A stretch of 64,000 bases of DNA from Streptomyces sp. JH14. Lineage in GTDB: Bacteria; Actinomycetota; Actinomycetes; Streptomycetales; Streptomycetaceae. The position numbers and the translations under genes were made by a program. The stretch is taken from positions 1,612,001 to 1,676,000 of the forward strand of contig NZ_JAJNEL010000001.1 in assembly GCF_029428675.1 (NCBI RefSeq). Reading direction: 5' to 3'. Each line of letters begins with the position of its first letter. The first letter of the stretch is position 1. Positions 10,441 to 18,115 of the stretch are shown here, in pieces. The notes beneath the pieces are model-generated. The model did not search any database. It was not told where the DNA came from and saw only the letters and a program-made list of their open reading frames with translations.

Positions 10441-10459
10441 ATCGGTGAGGCTAACCTAA
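10441..10459 (-). promoter_or_regulatory. Iron box (DmdR1/IdeR operator)
   Basis: On the minus strand this reads TTAGGTTAGCCTCACCGAT, matching 15 of 18 non-central positions of the actinobacterial iron box TTAGGTTAGSCTAACCTAA. It lies 47 bp upstream of bfd. Repression by the iron-loaded DtxR-family regulator and release in low iron is the expected behaviour. Confidence 0.85.
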
Positions 10460-10496
10460 CCTTACCCGGCGCTCCAGTCCCGTAAAGCCCCAGCAT

Positions 10497-10537
10497 GACT
10501 GTGGGGCACGGATCACATCGATCCGTGCCCCACAGTC
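10497..10537. terminator. Terminator hairpin after DAHP synthase
   Basis: A perfect 17-bp stem (10497-10513 with 10521-10537, arms GACTGTGGGGCACGGAT and its complement) with a 7-nt loop, 28 bp downstream of the DAHP synthase stop on the minus strand. It also separates that gene from bfd transcription signals. Confidence 0.8.
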
Positions 10538-10564
10538 GTGCATACGCCACCGGCGGTGACGGTC

Positions 10565-11923
10565 CTACTGGTCCCGGTACATCTCGGCGACCAGGAACGC
10601 CAGGTCGAGGGACTGGCTGCGGTTGAGGCGCGGGTCGCAGGCCGTCTCGTAGCGCTGGTGCAGGTCGTCCACGAAGATCTCGTGGCCGCCGCCGACGCAC
10701 TCGGTGACATCGTCACCGGTGAGCTCGACGTGGATGCCGCCCGGGTGCGTACCGAGGCCCTTGTGCACCTCGAAGAAGCCCTTGACCTCGTCCAGGACGT
10801 CGTCGAAGCGGCGGGTCTTGTGGCCGGAGGCCGCCTCGAAGGTGTTTCCGTGCATCGGGTCGGTGACCCAGGCGACGACCGCACCGGAGGCGGTGACCTT
10901 CTCGACCAGCGCGGGGAGCTTGTCGCGGACCTTGTCGGCGCCCATCCGGACGATGAAGGTCAGCCGGCCCGGCTCGCGGTCCGGGTCGAGGCGGTCGACG
11001 TAGCCGAGCGCCTCGTCGACGGTGGTCGTCGGGCCGAGCTTGATGCCGATGGGGTTGCGGATCTTCGAGGCGAACTCGATGTGCGCGCCGTCCATCTGAC
11101 GGGTGCGCTCGCCGATCCAGACCATGTGGCCGGAGGTGTCGTACAGCTCACCGGTGCGCGAGTCGGTGCGGGTCAGCGCCGACTCGTAGTCCAGCAGGAG
11201 CCCCTCGTGCGAGGAGTAGAACTCGACCGCCTTGAACTCGGCCGGGTCCGTACCGCACGCCTTCATGAAGTTCAGCGCGTTGTCGATCTCCCGGGCCAGC
11301 GCCTCGTAACGCTGACCGGACGGGGACGACTTCACGAAGTCCTGGTTCCAGGCGTGGACCTGGCGCAGGTCGGCGTAACCGCCGGTGGTGAAGGCGCGGA
11401 CGAGGTTCAGCGTAGAAGCGGATGCGTGGTACATCTGCTTCAGCCGCTCCGGGTCCGGGACCCGGGCCTTCTCGGTGAAGGCGAAGCCGTTGACGGAGTC
11501 GCCGCGGTACGTCGGCAGAGTGACGCCGTCGCGGGTCTCGGTCGACTTGGAGCGCGGCTTGGAGTACTGGCCGGCGATCCGGCCCACCTTGACGACGGGC
11601 ACCGAGGCCGCGTAGGTCAGGACGGCGCTCATCTGGAGCAGCGTCTTCAGCTTGGCCCGGATGTGGTCGGCGGACACGGCGTCGAAGGCCTCGGCGCAGT
11701 CGCCGCCCTGCAGCAGGAACGCCTCGCCCTTGGCGACGGCTCCCATACGGGCACGCAGCTGGTCGCACTCGCCCGCAAAGACGAGCGGCGGATACGACGC
11801 GAGGTCCGCGAGTACATCGCGCAGAGCCTCGGCATCGGGGTACTCGGGCTGCTGCGCCGCGGGAAGGTCTCGCCAGGTGTGGCCACCGGCGACGGAGGTA
11901 TTGGCGTTCACGGTCACAACCAC
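10565..11923 (-). CDS. aroH: Class II DAHP synthase (3-deoxy-7-phosphoheptulonate synthase)
   Basis: First enzyme of the shikimate pathway, condensing PEP with erythrose-4-phosphate. The 452-residue protein is of the plant-like class II: LLQGGDCAEAF (metal Cys), KVGRIAGQYSKPRS, SHEGLLLDYE, GHMVWIGERTRQ, MHGNTF and GGIHVELTGDDVTECVGG are present. The M. tuberculosis homologue is AroG Rv2178c. The start is uncertain: GTG 11923 and GTG 11917 are both in frame, and TAATGT at 11930-11925 would place a leaderless transcript start on the latter. Four kb away is the trp-attenuated anthranilate synthase, so aromatic amino acid genes cluster here. The symbol follows Streptomyces use. Confidence 0.93.
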   Translation of the reverse strand: MVVTVNANTSVAGGHTWRDLPAAQQPEYPDAEALRDVLADLASYPPLVFAGECDQLRARMGAVAKGEAFLLQGGDCAEAFDAVSADHIRAKLKTLLQMSAVLTYAASVPVVKVGRIAGQYSKPRSKSTETRDGVTLPTYRGDSVNGFAFTEKARVPDPERLKQMYHASASTLNLVRAFTTGGYADLRQVHAWNQDFVKSSPSGQRYEALAREIDNALNFMKACGTDPAEFKAVEFYSSHEGLLLDYESALTRTDSRTGELYDTSGHMVWIGERTRQMDGAHIEFASKIRNPIGIKLGPTTTVDEALGYVDRLDPDREPGRLTFIVRMGADKVRDKLPALVEKVTASGAVVAWVTDPMHGNTFEAASGHKTRRFDDVLDEVKGFFEVHKGLGTHPGGIHVELTGDDVTECVGGGHEIFVDDLHQRYETACDPRLNRSQSLDLAFLVAEMYRDQ

Positions 11924-12067
11924 AACATTACGGGGTCGTGTCCCGTGTTATTCCCCGTGCTCAGTGGCTGAGACAGCGTTTCGTGGCGGGCGGTGACGGA
12001 CGCCACGTCGAGCCCTGCTAGCCTCACGTCTTTCCGATTCGAACAAGGGGACCGCAGGGGTGGGACG

Positions 12068-14896
12068 TTGAAGCGGAATCACCGCAGGGATCTCAACAAG
12101 AAACGTGTGATGTACGGCGTCGGAACAGCAGTCCTCGTGACGGCTACGGTCGGCACGATCGCCATGGCCTCCCAGGACGCCGTGACGACGGACAGCAAGC
12201 CGGCGTCACCCACCGCGGTGCTGCAGGGGCAGTTCGAGGACGCGGCGCGTGAGTTCGATGTTCCGCAGAGCGTCCTCATGGCCGTCTCGTACCGGCAGAC
12301 GCGGTGGGAGAGCCACGACGGGGAGCCGAGCACCAGCGGCGCGTACAACGTCATGGGGCTCACCCGCGTCACCGAGGACGATGTCGAGAAGCCCACGAAG
12401 GCGGAGCAGCTCGCACATCTGAACATGAGCGGCGACCCCGCCGTGATGAAGCACTTCGACGCCGCACGGGCCCTGAAGGGCATGCCGGACAGCGTGGACA
12501 CCAGCGCCCCCGAGCTGCACACGCTCGACGAGGCCGCGAAGCTCATCGACAAGCCGGTCGACGCGGTGCAGGACGACACCGCGCAGAGCATCCGCGCGGG
12601 CGCGGCCCTGCTCGCGCAGTACCAGCGCGAGGCCACGGACTCGCTGCCGGACGACGCCGGTCAGTGGTACCCGGCCGTCGCCCGCTACAGCCAGTCGCCG
12701 GACACCAAGGGCGCCACGCTGTTCGCGAACCGTGTCTTCGCGTCGGTCAAGAGCGGTGAGTCCCGGCTGACGGCGGACGGCCAGCAGCTGTCGCTGCCCG
12801 CCGACCCGTCGGTGACCCCGGTCAAGCCGTCGAAGATGCCGCTGGCGGCGACGAACATCGCCACCACCGCGACTCCGGCGCCGGAGTGCCCCACCGGTCT
12901 GAACTGCGACTTCAAGCCCGCCGGGTACAAGCAGAACAGCACCACCCCGGACGACTTCGGCAACTACAACGTCGCCAACCGTCCCGCCAGTGGTGAGGAC
13001 ATCCGCTCGATCGTCATCCATGACACCGAGGGCGGCTACGCCGGCTCCCTGGCCACGTTCCAGAACCCGGCGTCCTACGCCAGTGCGCACTACATGATCC
13101 GGGCGAACGACGGCCTGGTCACCCAGATGGTCGAGACCAAGAACGAGGCATGGCACGCGGCCAACAAGACCGCGAACATGCACTCGATCGGGATCGAGCA
13201 CGAGGGCTACGCCATCAAGTCGGGCAGCTGGTACACCGAGCCGCAGTACGAGTCCTCGGCGACGCTCGTGAAGTATCTGGCGAACCGGTTCGGCATCCCG
13301 CTCGACCGTGAGCACATCATCGGGCACGACGAGGTACCGGGCGTGCTCGATGGCAACGTGGCGAGCCAGCACTGGGACCCGGGCCCGTTCTGGGACTGGA
13401 ACCACTACATGACCCTGATCGGCGCCCCCACCGGTGCCGAAGGGGCCGGCGGGCCGCTCAAGGCCGGTCAGGTCGTCCGGGTGGTGCCTCCGTTCACCAC
13501 GGCCAACCAGCCGGCGCTGACGTACGGCGGCGCCGCGGTCGCCAAGCAGCCGGCCAACTTCGGCTACCTGTACACGTCGCCCTCGACGACCGCGACGAAG
13601 ATCACCGACCCGTACATCCCCAATGTGACGTCCACGGACGGCCCGAACTGGGGCAACAAGGTCGTGGCCGGCGGCACTTACGTCGTCGCCGAGGCCCAGA
13701 CCAACTGGACCGCCATCTGGTACGGCGGCAAGAAGGCCTGGTTCCAGAACCCGAGCGGCCAGTTCACCGCCCCGGTCGGCAAGACCGCCCAGCCGGTGCT
13801 GAAGCCCAAGGCGGGCGCCACGTCCATCCCGGTGTACGGGCGTGCCTACCCGGAGGACGCGGCGTACGCGGGCACCGGTGTGGACATTCAGGCGAAGAAC
13901 AACGAGTCGCTGTCGAAGTACAGCATCCCGGCCGGCCAGGCCTATCCCCAGGCCGGTCCGGCGCAGGTCGGCGACTACTGGTTCGCGGGGACGTTCGCAG
14001 GGACGGCCGCGGGCGACCGCACCCTGGTGAAGGGGAGCACCAACCTCTTCTACCCGATCCGCTACAACCACCGCATGGCCTGGGTGAAGGCGAGCGACGT
14101 CCAGCAGGCGAGCAGCACGGTTCCGGACGCGGGCACCAACCGCTACAACATCCTCGGCCGTGACTCCGCCGGTGTGCTCTGGCAGTACCAGGGCACCGGC
14201 AGCGCCACCGCGCCCTTCTACGGCCGCTACCGCGTCGGACCGGGCTGGCAGGACTACAACTCGGTCACCGCGATGACCGCGCTGCGCGCCGACGGCACGG
14301 GCGACATGGTGGCCCGGGACAAGAGCGGCACGCTCTGGTACTACCGGGGCGGCTCCAACCCGAGCAAGCCCTTCCTGAGCCGGCTCAAGGTGGGCGGCGG
14401 CTGGGGGGTCTACAACGGCCTCTGGGGCGCCCGCGACCTCGACGCGGACGGCAAGGCGGACCTGATCGCCCGGGACTCCTCCGGCGTCCTCTGGTTCTAC
14501 AAGGGCACCGGTACCCCGGCGACGCCGTTCGCGACGAAGGCGCGCGTCGGCGGCGGATGGTCGATCTACAACTCGCTGGTCTCCACCGGTGATCTGACCG
14601 GTGACGGCAAGCCGGACCTGGTCGCCCGGGACTCCGCGGGTGTGCTGTGGCTGTACAAGGGCACCGGCAGCGCCACCGCCCCGTACGCCGCGCGCACCCA
14701 GGTCGGCAAGGGCTGGGGGGTCTACAACAACCTCCTCGGCCCGAGCGACCTCGACCGCGACGGCATTGGGGACCTGGTCGCCCGGGACACCTCCGGGGTC
14801 CTGTGGTTCTACAAGGGCACCGGCAGCGCCACCGCCCCGTTCGGCGCCCGCGTGAAGGTCGGCAGCGGCTGGAGCATCTACAACCAGCTGGTCTGA
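12068..14896 (+). CDS. Secreted N-acetylmuramoyl-L-alanine amidase with C-terminal repeat domain
   Basis: A 942-residue exported wall hydrolase that would cleave the MurNAc-L-Ala bond. The start TTG 12068 gives a signal peptide (KRNHRRDLNKKR, then a hydrophobic GVGTAVLVTATVGTIAMA, cleavage after ASQ-like). Residues 50-250 hold a region resembling lytic-enzyme helper domains; the amidase_2 (PGRP-like) domain spans about 305-460 with zinc ligand candidates H318 (IVIHDTEGG), the GHDEVPG histidine and the HWDPGP motif. SH3-like stretches follow. From about residue 695 to the end five tandem repeats (RDSAGVLWxYKGTG...GxGWxxYN) form an FG-GAP/VCBS-like beta-propeller, probably for polymer binding. 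An earlier GTG at 11993 would put 25 residues before the signal, so it is rejected. Confidence 0.88.
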   Translation: MKRNHRRDLNKKRVMYGVGTAVLVTATVGTIAMASQDAVTTDSKPASPTAVLQGQFEDAAREFDVPQSVLMAVSYRQTRWESHDGEPSTSGAYNVMGLTRVTEDDVEKPTKAEQLAHLNMSGDPAVMKHFDAARALKGMPDSVDTSAPELHTLDEAAKLIDKPVDAVQDDTAQSIRAGAALLAQYQREATDSLPDDAGQWYPAVARYSQSPDTKGATLFANRVFASVKSGESRLTADGQQLSLPADPSVTPVKPSKMPLAATNIATTATPAPECPTGLNCDFKPAGYKQNSTTPDDFGNYNVANRPASGEDIRSIVIHDTEGGYAGSLATFQNPASYASAHYMIRANDGLVTQMVETKNEAWHAANKTANMHSIGIEHEGYAIKSGSWYTEPQYESSATLVKYLANRFGIPLDREHIIGHDEVPGVLDGNVASQHWDPGPFWDWNHYMTLIGAPTGAEGAGGPLKAGQVVRVVPPFTTANQPALTYGGAAVAKQPANFGYLYTSPSTTATKITDPYIPNVTSTDGPNWGNKVVAGGTYVVAEAQTNWTAIWYGGKKAWFQNPSGQFTAPVGKTAQPVLKPKAGATSIPVYGRAYPEDAAYAGTGVDIQAKNNESLSKYSIPAGQAYPQAGPAQVGDYWFAGTFAGTAAGDRTLVKGSTNLFYPIRYNHRMAWVKASDVQQASSTVPDAGTNRYNILGRDSAGVLWQYQGTGSATAPFYGRYRVGPGWQDYNSVTAMTALRADGTGDMVARDKSGTLWYYRGGSNPSKPFLSRLKVGGGWGVYNGLWGARDLDADGKADLIARDSSGVLWFYKGTGTPATPFATKARVGGGWSIYNSLVSTGDLTGDGKPDLVARDSAGVLWLYKGTGSATAPYAARTQVGKGWGVYNNLLGPSDLDRDGIGDLVARDTSGVLWFYKGTGSATAPFGARVKVGSGWSIYNQLV
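14150..14893 (+). repeat. Five tandem ~147-bp coding repeats in the amidase gene
   Basis: Five copies of a roughly 49-codon unit starting with RDxxGxLWxYxG and ending GWxxYN are encoded back to back. Copies three to five are nearly identical at DNA level around GACTCCGCGGGTGTGCTGTG-like segments, so recombination between copies and copy-number change are plausible. Confidence 0.8.
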
Positions 14897-14916
14897 CCGG
14901 TTCGTCACGGATCCGC

Positions 14917-14953
14917 CGGGGCCCGTTCCACCTGCCGGGTGGAACGGGCCCCG
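14917..14953. terminator. Terminator hairpin after the amidase gene
   Basis: A perfect 16-bp stem, CGGGGCCCGTTCCACC at 14917-14932 with 14938-14953, a 5-nt loop and a following TTT. It ends the amidase transcript just upstream of the trp leader. Confidence 0.85.
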
Positions 14954-14985
14954 TTTCCGTCGTGTCGTGGGTTAGGGTTCGGAGC

Positions 14986-15042
14986 ATGCTCGCGCATTCG
15001 ATCCAGAACTGGTGGTGGACCGCTCATCCGGCGGCCCGCTGA
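14986..15042 (+). CDS. trpL: trp operon leader peptide
   Basis: An 18-residue ORF (MLAHSIQNWWWTAHPAAR) starting at ATG 14986 three bases after a GGAG motif. It contains three consecutive Trp codons at 15010-15018, the hallmark of a tryptophan attenuator. A terminator hairpin with T-run follows 23 bp later, then the fused anthranilate synthase. A trp attenuator before an anthranilate synthase gene has been described in Streptomyces venezuelae (recalled literature). The peptide itself probably has no function beyond ribosome stalling. Confidence 0.92.
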   Translation: MLAHSIQNWWWTAHPAAR

Positions 15043-15089
15043 CTGCGCGTACACACCATCGCAGAGGCCGCCCGAGGGGCGGCCTTTTT
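15030..15089 (+). promoter_or_regulatory. trp attenuator (alternative antiterminator/terminator)
   Basis: The terminator is a perfect 8-bp stem, GGCCGCCC at 15066-15073 with GGGCGGCC at 15077-15084, followed by TTTTT. GGCGGCC at 15030-15036, inside the end of the leader ORF, can instead pair with 15066-15072. A ribosome stalled on the Trp codons leaves 15030-15036 free, giving antitermination; a ribosome reaching the stop at 15040 covers it, giving termination. Confidence 0.88.
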
Positions 15090-15140
15090 CGTGTCCGGGG
15101 CCGTTCCTCCCAGCTGAACCCAGGGGAAGGAACACCACCC

Positions 15141-17009
15141 ATGCTCATCGAGAAGCTCCTCGCCGACGACTGCCCGCCCTTCGCGCTCCTCCGCCGCCGG
15201 ACACCGGGCCGTGACCACGACAGCGTCGAGGTCCTGATCGGCGCGGTGCACGAGGCGGAACGGCTCGCGGACCTCCCGGTGGGCGCGATGCCCACGCTGG
15301 CTCTGGTGCCGTTCCGGCAGATCGCCGAACGCGGCTTCGACGTCCGCGATGACGGGACGCCCCTGTCGGTACTGGTCGCGCAGGAGACGTACGAACTGCC
15401 CCTCGCCGAGGCCCTCGCGCACCTGCCCACCCATGACGTACAGGTCGAGGGCGGTGCCTTCGATGTCGGCGACGAGGAGTACGCCGGGATCGTCCGGCGG
15501 GTCATCGAGGACGAGATCGGGCAGGGCGAAGGGGCGAACTTCGTCATCCGGCGGACGTTCCAGGGGGAGATCCCCGGGTTCGGACGGGCCGACGCGCTGG
15601 CGCTCTTCCGGCGGCTGCTGGCCGGTGAGCGGGGCGCGTACTGGACGTTCGTCGTGCACACCGGCGACAGAACGCTGGTCGGCGCCAGCCCGGAGGTGCA
15701 TGTGCGGATGTCCGGCGGAACGGTCGTGATGAACCCGATCAGCGGGACGTACCGCTACCCCGCCGAAGGGCCGACCGCCGAGAGTCTGCTGGCCTTCCTC
15801 GGTGACCGCAAGGAGACCGAGGAGCTCTCCATGGTCGTCGACGAGGAACTGAAGATGATGTGCACCGTCGGCGACATGGGCGGGGTGGTGATCGGGCCAC
15901 GGCTCAAGGAGATGGCCCATCTCGCGCACACCGAGTACGAGCTGCGCGGACGCTCCTCGCTGGACGTGCGGGAGGTGCTGAAGGAGACCATGTTCGCGGC
16001 GACGGTCACCGGCTCGCCCGTGCAGAACGCCTGCCGGGTCATCGAGCGGTACGAGCCCGGCGGGCGGGGATACTACGCGGGCGCGCTGGCCCTGCTGCGG
16101 CGGGAGCCGGGCGGGGCGCAGACCCTCGACTCGCCGATCCTGATCCGTACCGCCGACATCGCGGCCGACGGGCGGCTGCGGGTGCCGGTCGGGGCGACCC
16201 TGGTACGCCACTCCGATCCGGCGAGCGAGGTCGCCGAGACCCATGCCAAGGCGGCCGGGGTGCTGACCGCGCTGGGGGTACGTCCCGGGCGGCCACGGGC
16301 CGAGAGGACGCGTCCGCGGCTGGCCGGCGATCCGCGGGTGCGGGCCGCGCTGGACGCCCGGCGGGACGGGCTCGCGCCGTTCTGGATGCGGATGCAGGAG
16401 CGCACGCAGGAGCTGTCCGGCCATGCGCTGGTGATCGACGGCGAGGACACCTTCACCGCGATGCTGGCGCATCTGCTGCGCGCCTCGGGCCTGGAGGTGT
16501 CGGTGCGACGCTACGACGAGCCGGGGTTGCGCGAGGTGGTACGGGCACACCTGGGTCCGGTCGTGCTGGGCCCGGGGCCCGGGAATCCGGGCGACGCCGC
16601 CGATCCGAAGATGCGGTTGCTGCGCGGGATCGCCGCTGAGCTGGTCCGCGGCCACCGGCACGGGCTGCTCGGGGTCTGCCTCGGCCATGAGCTGATCGCG
16701 GCGGAGCTGGGTCTGGAGATCGTCCGCAAGACCGTGCCGTACCAGGGCGCGCAGACCCGGATCGACCTGTTCGGGCGTCCGGAGACGGTCGGCTTCTACA
16801 ACAGCTTCACCGCCCGCTGCGACGACGAGGCGGTCGGTGAGCTGGCCGCACACTCCATCGAGGTGAGCCGGGACGCGGCCACCGGGGAACTGCACGCGCT
16901 GCGCGGAGACGGGTTCGCGTCGGTGCAGTTCCACCCGGAGTCGGTGCTGACGCTGCACGGGGCGTCGATCGTCGCCGAACTGCTGGCGGGGCTGCCCGTG
17001 CGCAGTTGA
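15141..17009 (+). CDS. trpE: Fused anthranilate synthase (TrpE-TrpG)
   Basis: Converts chorismate and glutamine to anthranilate, the first step of tryptophan (or anthranilate-derived metabolite) synthesis. The 622-residue protein fuses the chorismate-binding TrpE domain (about 1-420; NPISGTYRYPAEGPT, ELSMVVDEELKMM, AATVTGSPVQNA) to a glutamine amidotransferase domain (about 430-622) with GVCLGHE (catalytic Cys) and FASVQFHPES (His/Glu). This one-chain layout resembles PhzE and the Streptomyces trpE2-type enzymes. ATG 15141 follows GGGGAAGGA; upstream frame is inside the attenuator. Trp attenuation argues for a role in supplying Trp itself. Confidence 0.93.
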   Translation: MLIEKLLADDCPPFALLRRRTPGRDHDSVEVLIGAVHEAERLADLPVGAMPTLALVPFRQIAERGFDVRDDGTPLSVLVAQETYELPLAEALAHLPTHDVQVEGGAFDVGDEEYAGIVRRVIEDEIGQGEGANFVIRRTFQGEIPGFGRADALALFRRLLAGERGAYWTFVVHTGDRTLVGASPEVHVRMSGGTVVMNPISGTYRYPAEGPTAESLLAFLGDRKETEELSMVVDEELKMMCTVGDMGGVVIGPRLKEMAHLAHTEYELRGRSSLDVREVLKETMFAATVTGSPVQNACRVIERYEPGGRGYYAGALALLRREPGGAQTLDSPILIRTADIAADGRLRVPVGATLVRHSDPASEVAETHAKAAGVLTALGVRPGRPRAERTRPRLAGDPRVRAALDARRDGLAPFWMRMQERTQELSGHALVIDGEDTFTAMLAHLLRASGLEVSVRRYDEPGLREVVRAHLGPVVLGPGPGNPGDAADPKMRLLRGIAAELVRGHRHGLLGVCLGHELIAAELGLEIVRKTVPYQGAQTRIDLFGRPETVGFYNSFTARCDDEAVGELAAHSIEVSRDAATGELHALRGDGFASVQFHPESVLTLHGASIVAELLAGLPVRS

Positions 17010-17026
17010 CGGCGGACGCGGCGGGG

Positions 17027-17047
17027 CCCCGGAGGAGATCCGGGGCT
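17027..17047. terminator. Short bidirectional hairpin between trpE and the dehydrogenase gene
   Basis: GCCCCGG at 17027-17033 pairs with CCGGGGC at 17041-17047 around a 7-nt loop in the 37-bp gap between two convergent genes. Confidence 0.5.
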
Positions 17048-18048
17048 CAGTCCCCGAGCACGGGGACGAGGACGTTCTCGCTGTGGCGGCGGTCCAGGTA
17101 GTCGGCGACGTTCTGCACGGTGGCCTCGATGATCTGTGCCACGGCGTCCTCGGTGTAGTACGCCTGGTGCGAGGTGACGACGACGTTGGGGAAGGTGACG
17201 AGGCGGGCCAGGGTGTCGTCGTCGATGCCCTCCAGGGATTTGTCGAGGAAGAAGAGCCCGGCCTCCGCCTCGTACACATCGAGTCCGACGCCGGTGAAGC
17301 GGCCCGCCCGCAGCTCGTCGACCAGGGCGGTGGTGTCGATGAGGCCGCCGCGGCTGGAGTTGACCAGGATCGCGTCGTCCTTCATGTGGGCGAGGGCGGC
17401 CTTGCCGATGATGTGGTGGGTCGCGGGCAGCAGCGGGACATGGAGACTGATCAGGTCGGCCTCGGCGAACAGCTGTTCCTTCTCGACGTAGGTCATGCCG
17501 AGCCCGGTGCAGGCCGGATTCTCGGCCACGTCCCAGCCGAGCAGCTTCATCCCGTAGCCGTGGGCGATACGGGTGAAGGCCTCGCCGATCTTTCCCGTGC
17601 CGAGCACTCCGACCGTCCGGCCGTGCATGTCCCGGCCGAGCAGGCCGTCGAGACGGAAGTCGAAGTCACGGGTGCGGCTCGCGGCGCGGATGATCCGCCG
17701 GTTGACCGCCATGGCGAGCGTCCAGGCGAACTCCGCGACCGAGTACGGGGAGTAGGAGGAGACCCGGGCCACCCGCAGGGCGAGGCGTTCGGCGACGTCC
17801 AGGTCGATGTTGTTGAAGCCGGTGGAGCGCTGGGCGATCATCTGCGTGCCGCCCGCGGCGAGGGTCTGCAGCACGCCGCTGCCCAGATCGGCGTTGACAC
17901 TGGTCGAGACGATCTCGTAGCCGGCCGCGATGGGTGCGGTGTCCGTGTTGAGGAAGACGTCCAGGCACCGGACGTCGTGCCGTCCGGCGAAGGCCTTCTC
18001 GATCAGCGGCTTCTCGTCGGACTGCACGCCGAATGCCAGGATTTCCAC
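17047..18048 (-). CDS. D-lactate dehydrogenase-like 2-hydroxyacid dehydrogenase
   Basis: A 333-residue NAD-dependent D-isomer 2-hydroxyacid dehydrogenase, probably interconverting pyruvate and D-lactate. The Rossmann motif GVLGTGKIGEAF (residues about 150-161) is followed by VNSSRGGLIDTTALVDEL with the catalytic Arg, LDVYEAEAGLFFLD, and HQAYYTEDA with the catalytic His in the form typical of fermentative D-LDH. The start is GTG 18048 after AGGAGAA; the frame continues upstream but without homology. It lies just downstream of pfkA on the same strand with a hairpin between, consistent with a link to glycolytic flux. Confidence 0.88.
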   Translation of the reverse strand: MEILAFGVQSDEKPLIEKAFAGRHDVRCLDVFLNTDTAPIAAGYEIVSTSVNADLGSGVLQTLAAGGTQMIAQRSTGFNNIDLDVAERLALRVARVSSYSPYSVAEFAWTLAMAVNRRIIRAASRTRDFDFRLDGLLGRDMHGRTVGVLGTGKIGEAFTRIAHGYGMKLLGWDVAENPACTGLGMTYVEKEQLFAEADLISLHVPLLPATHHIIGKAALAHMKDDAILVNSSRGGLIDTTALVDELRAGRFTGVGLDVYEAEAGLFFLDKSLEGIDDDTLARLVTFPNVVVTSHQAYYTEDAVAQIIEATVQNVADYLDRRHSENVLVPVLGD

Positions 18049-18064
18049 GTTTTCTCCTGAGAGG

Positions 18065-18109
18065 CAGGGTACGGGCCGGATAGCGGCGAATATACGGCCC
18101 GCATCCCTG
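18065..18109 (-). terminator. Imperfect hairpin between pfkA and the dehydrogenase gene
   Basis: CAGGG (18065-18069) and CGGGCCG (18072-18078) pair with CGGCCCG (18095-18101) and CCCTG (18105-18109). It would end or attenuate pfkA transcripts before the dehydrogenase gene. Confidence 0.5.
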
Positions 18110-18115
18110 ACGTGC

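Noticed and set aside
11993..12067. Earlier GTG start of the amidase gene
   Set aside because: It would place 25 residues in front of a normal basic-hydrophobic signal peptide; TTG 12068 gives the proper secretion signal.
12206..14908. A 900-codon reading frame opposite the amidase gene
   Set aside because: It is a shadow frame created by third-position GC bias; the plus-strand amidase has signal peptide, zinc motifs and repeats.
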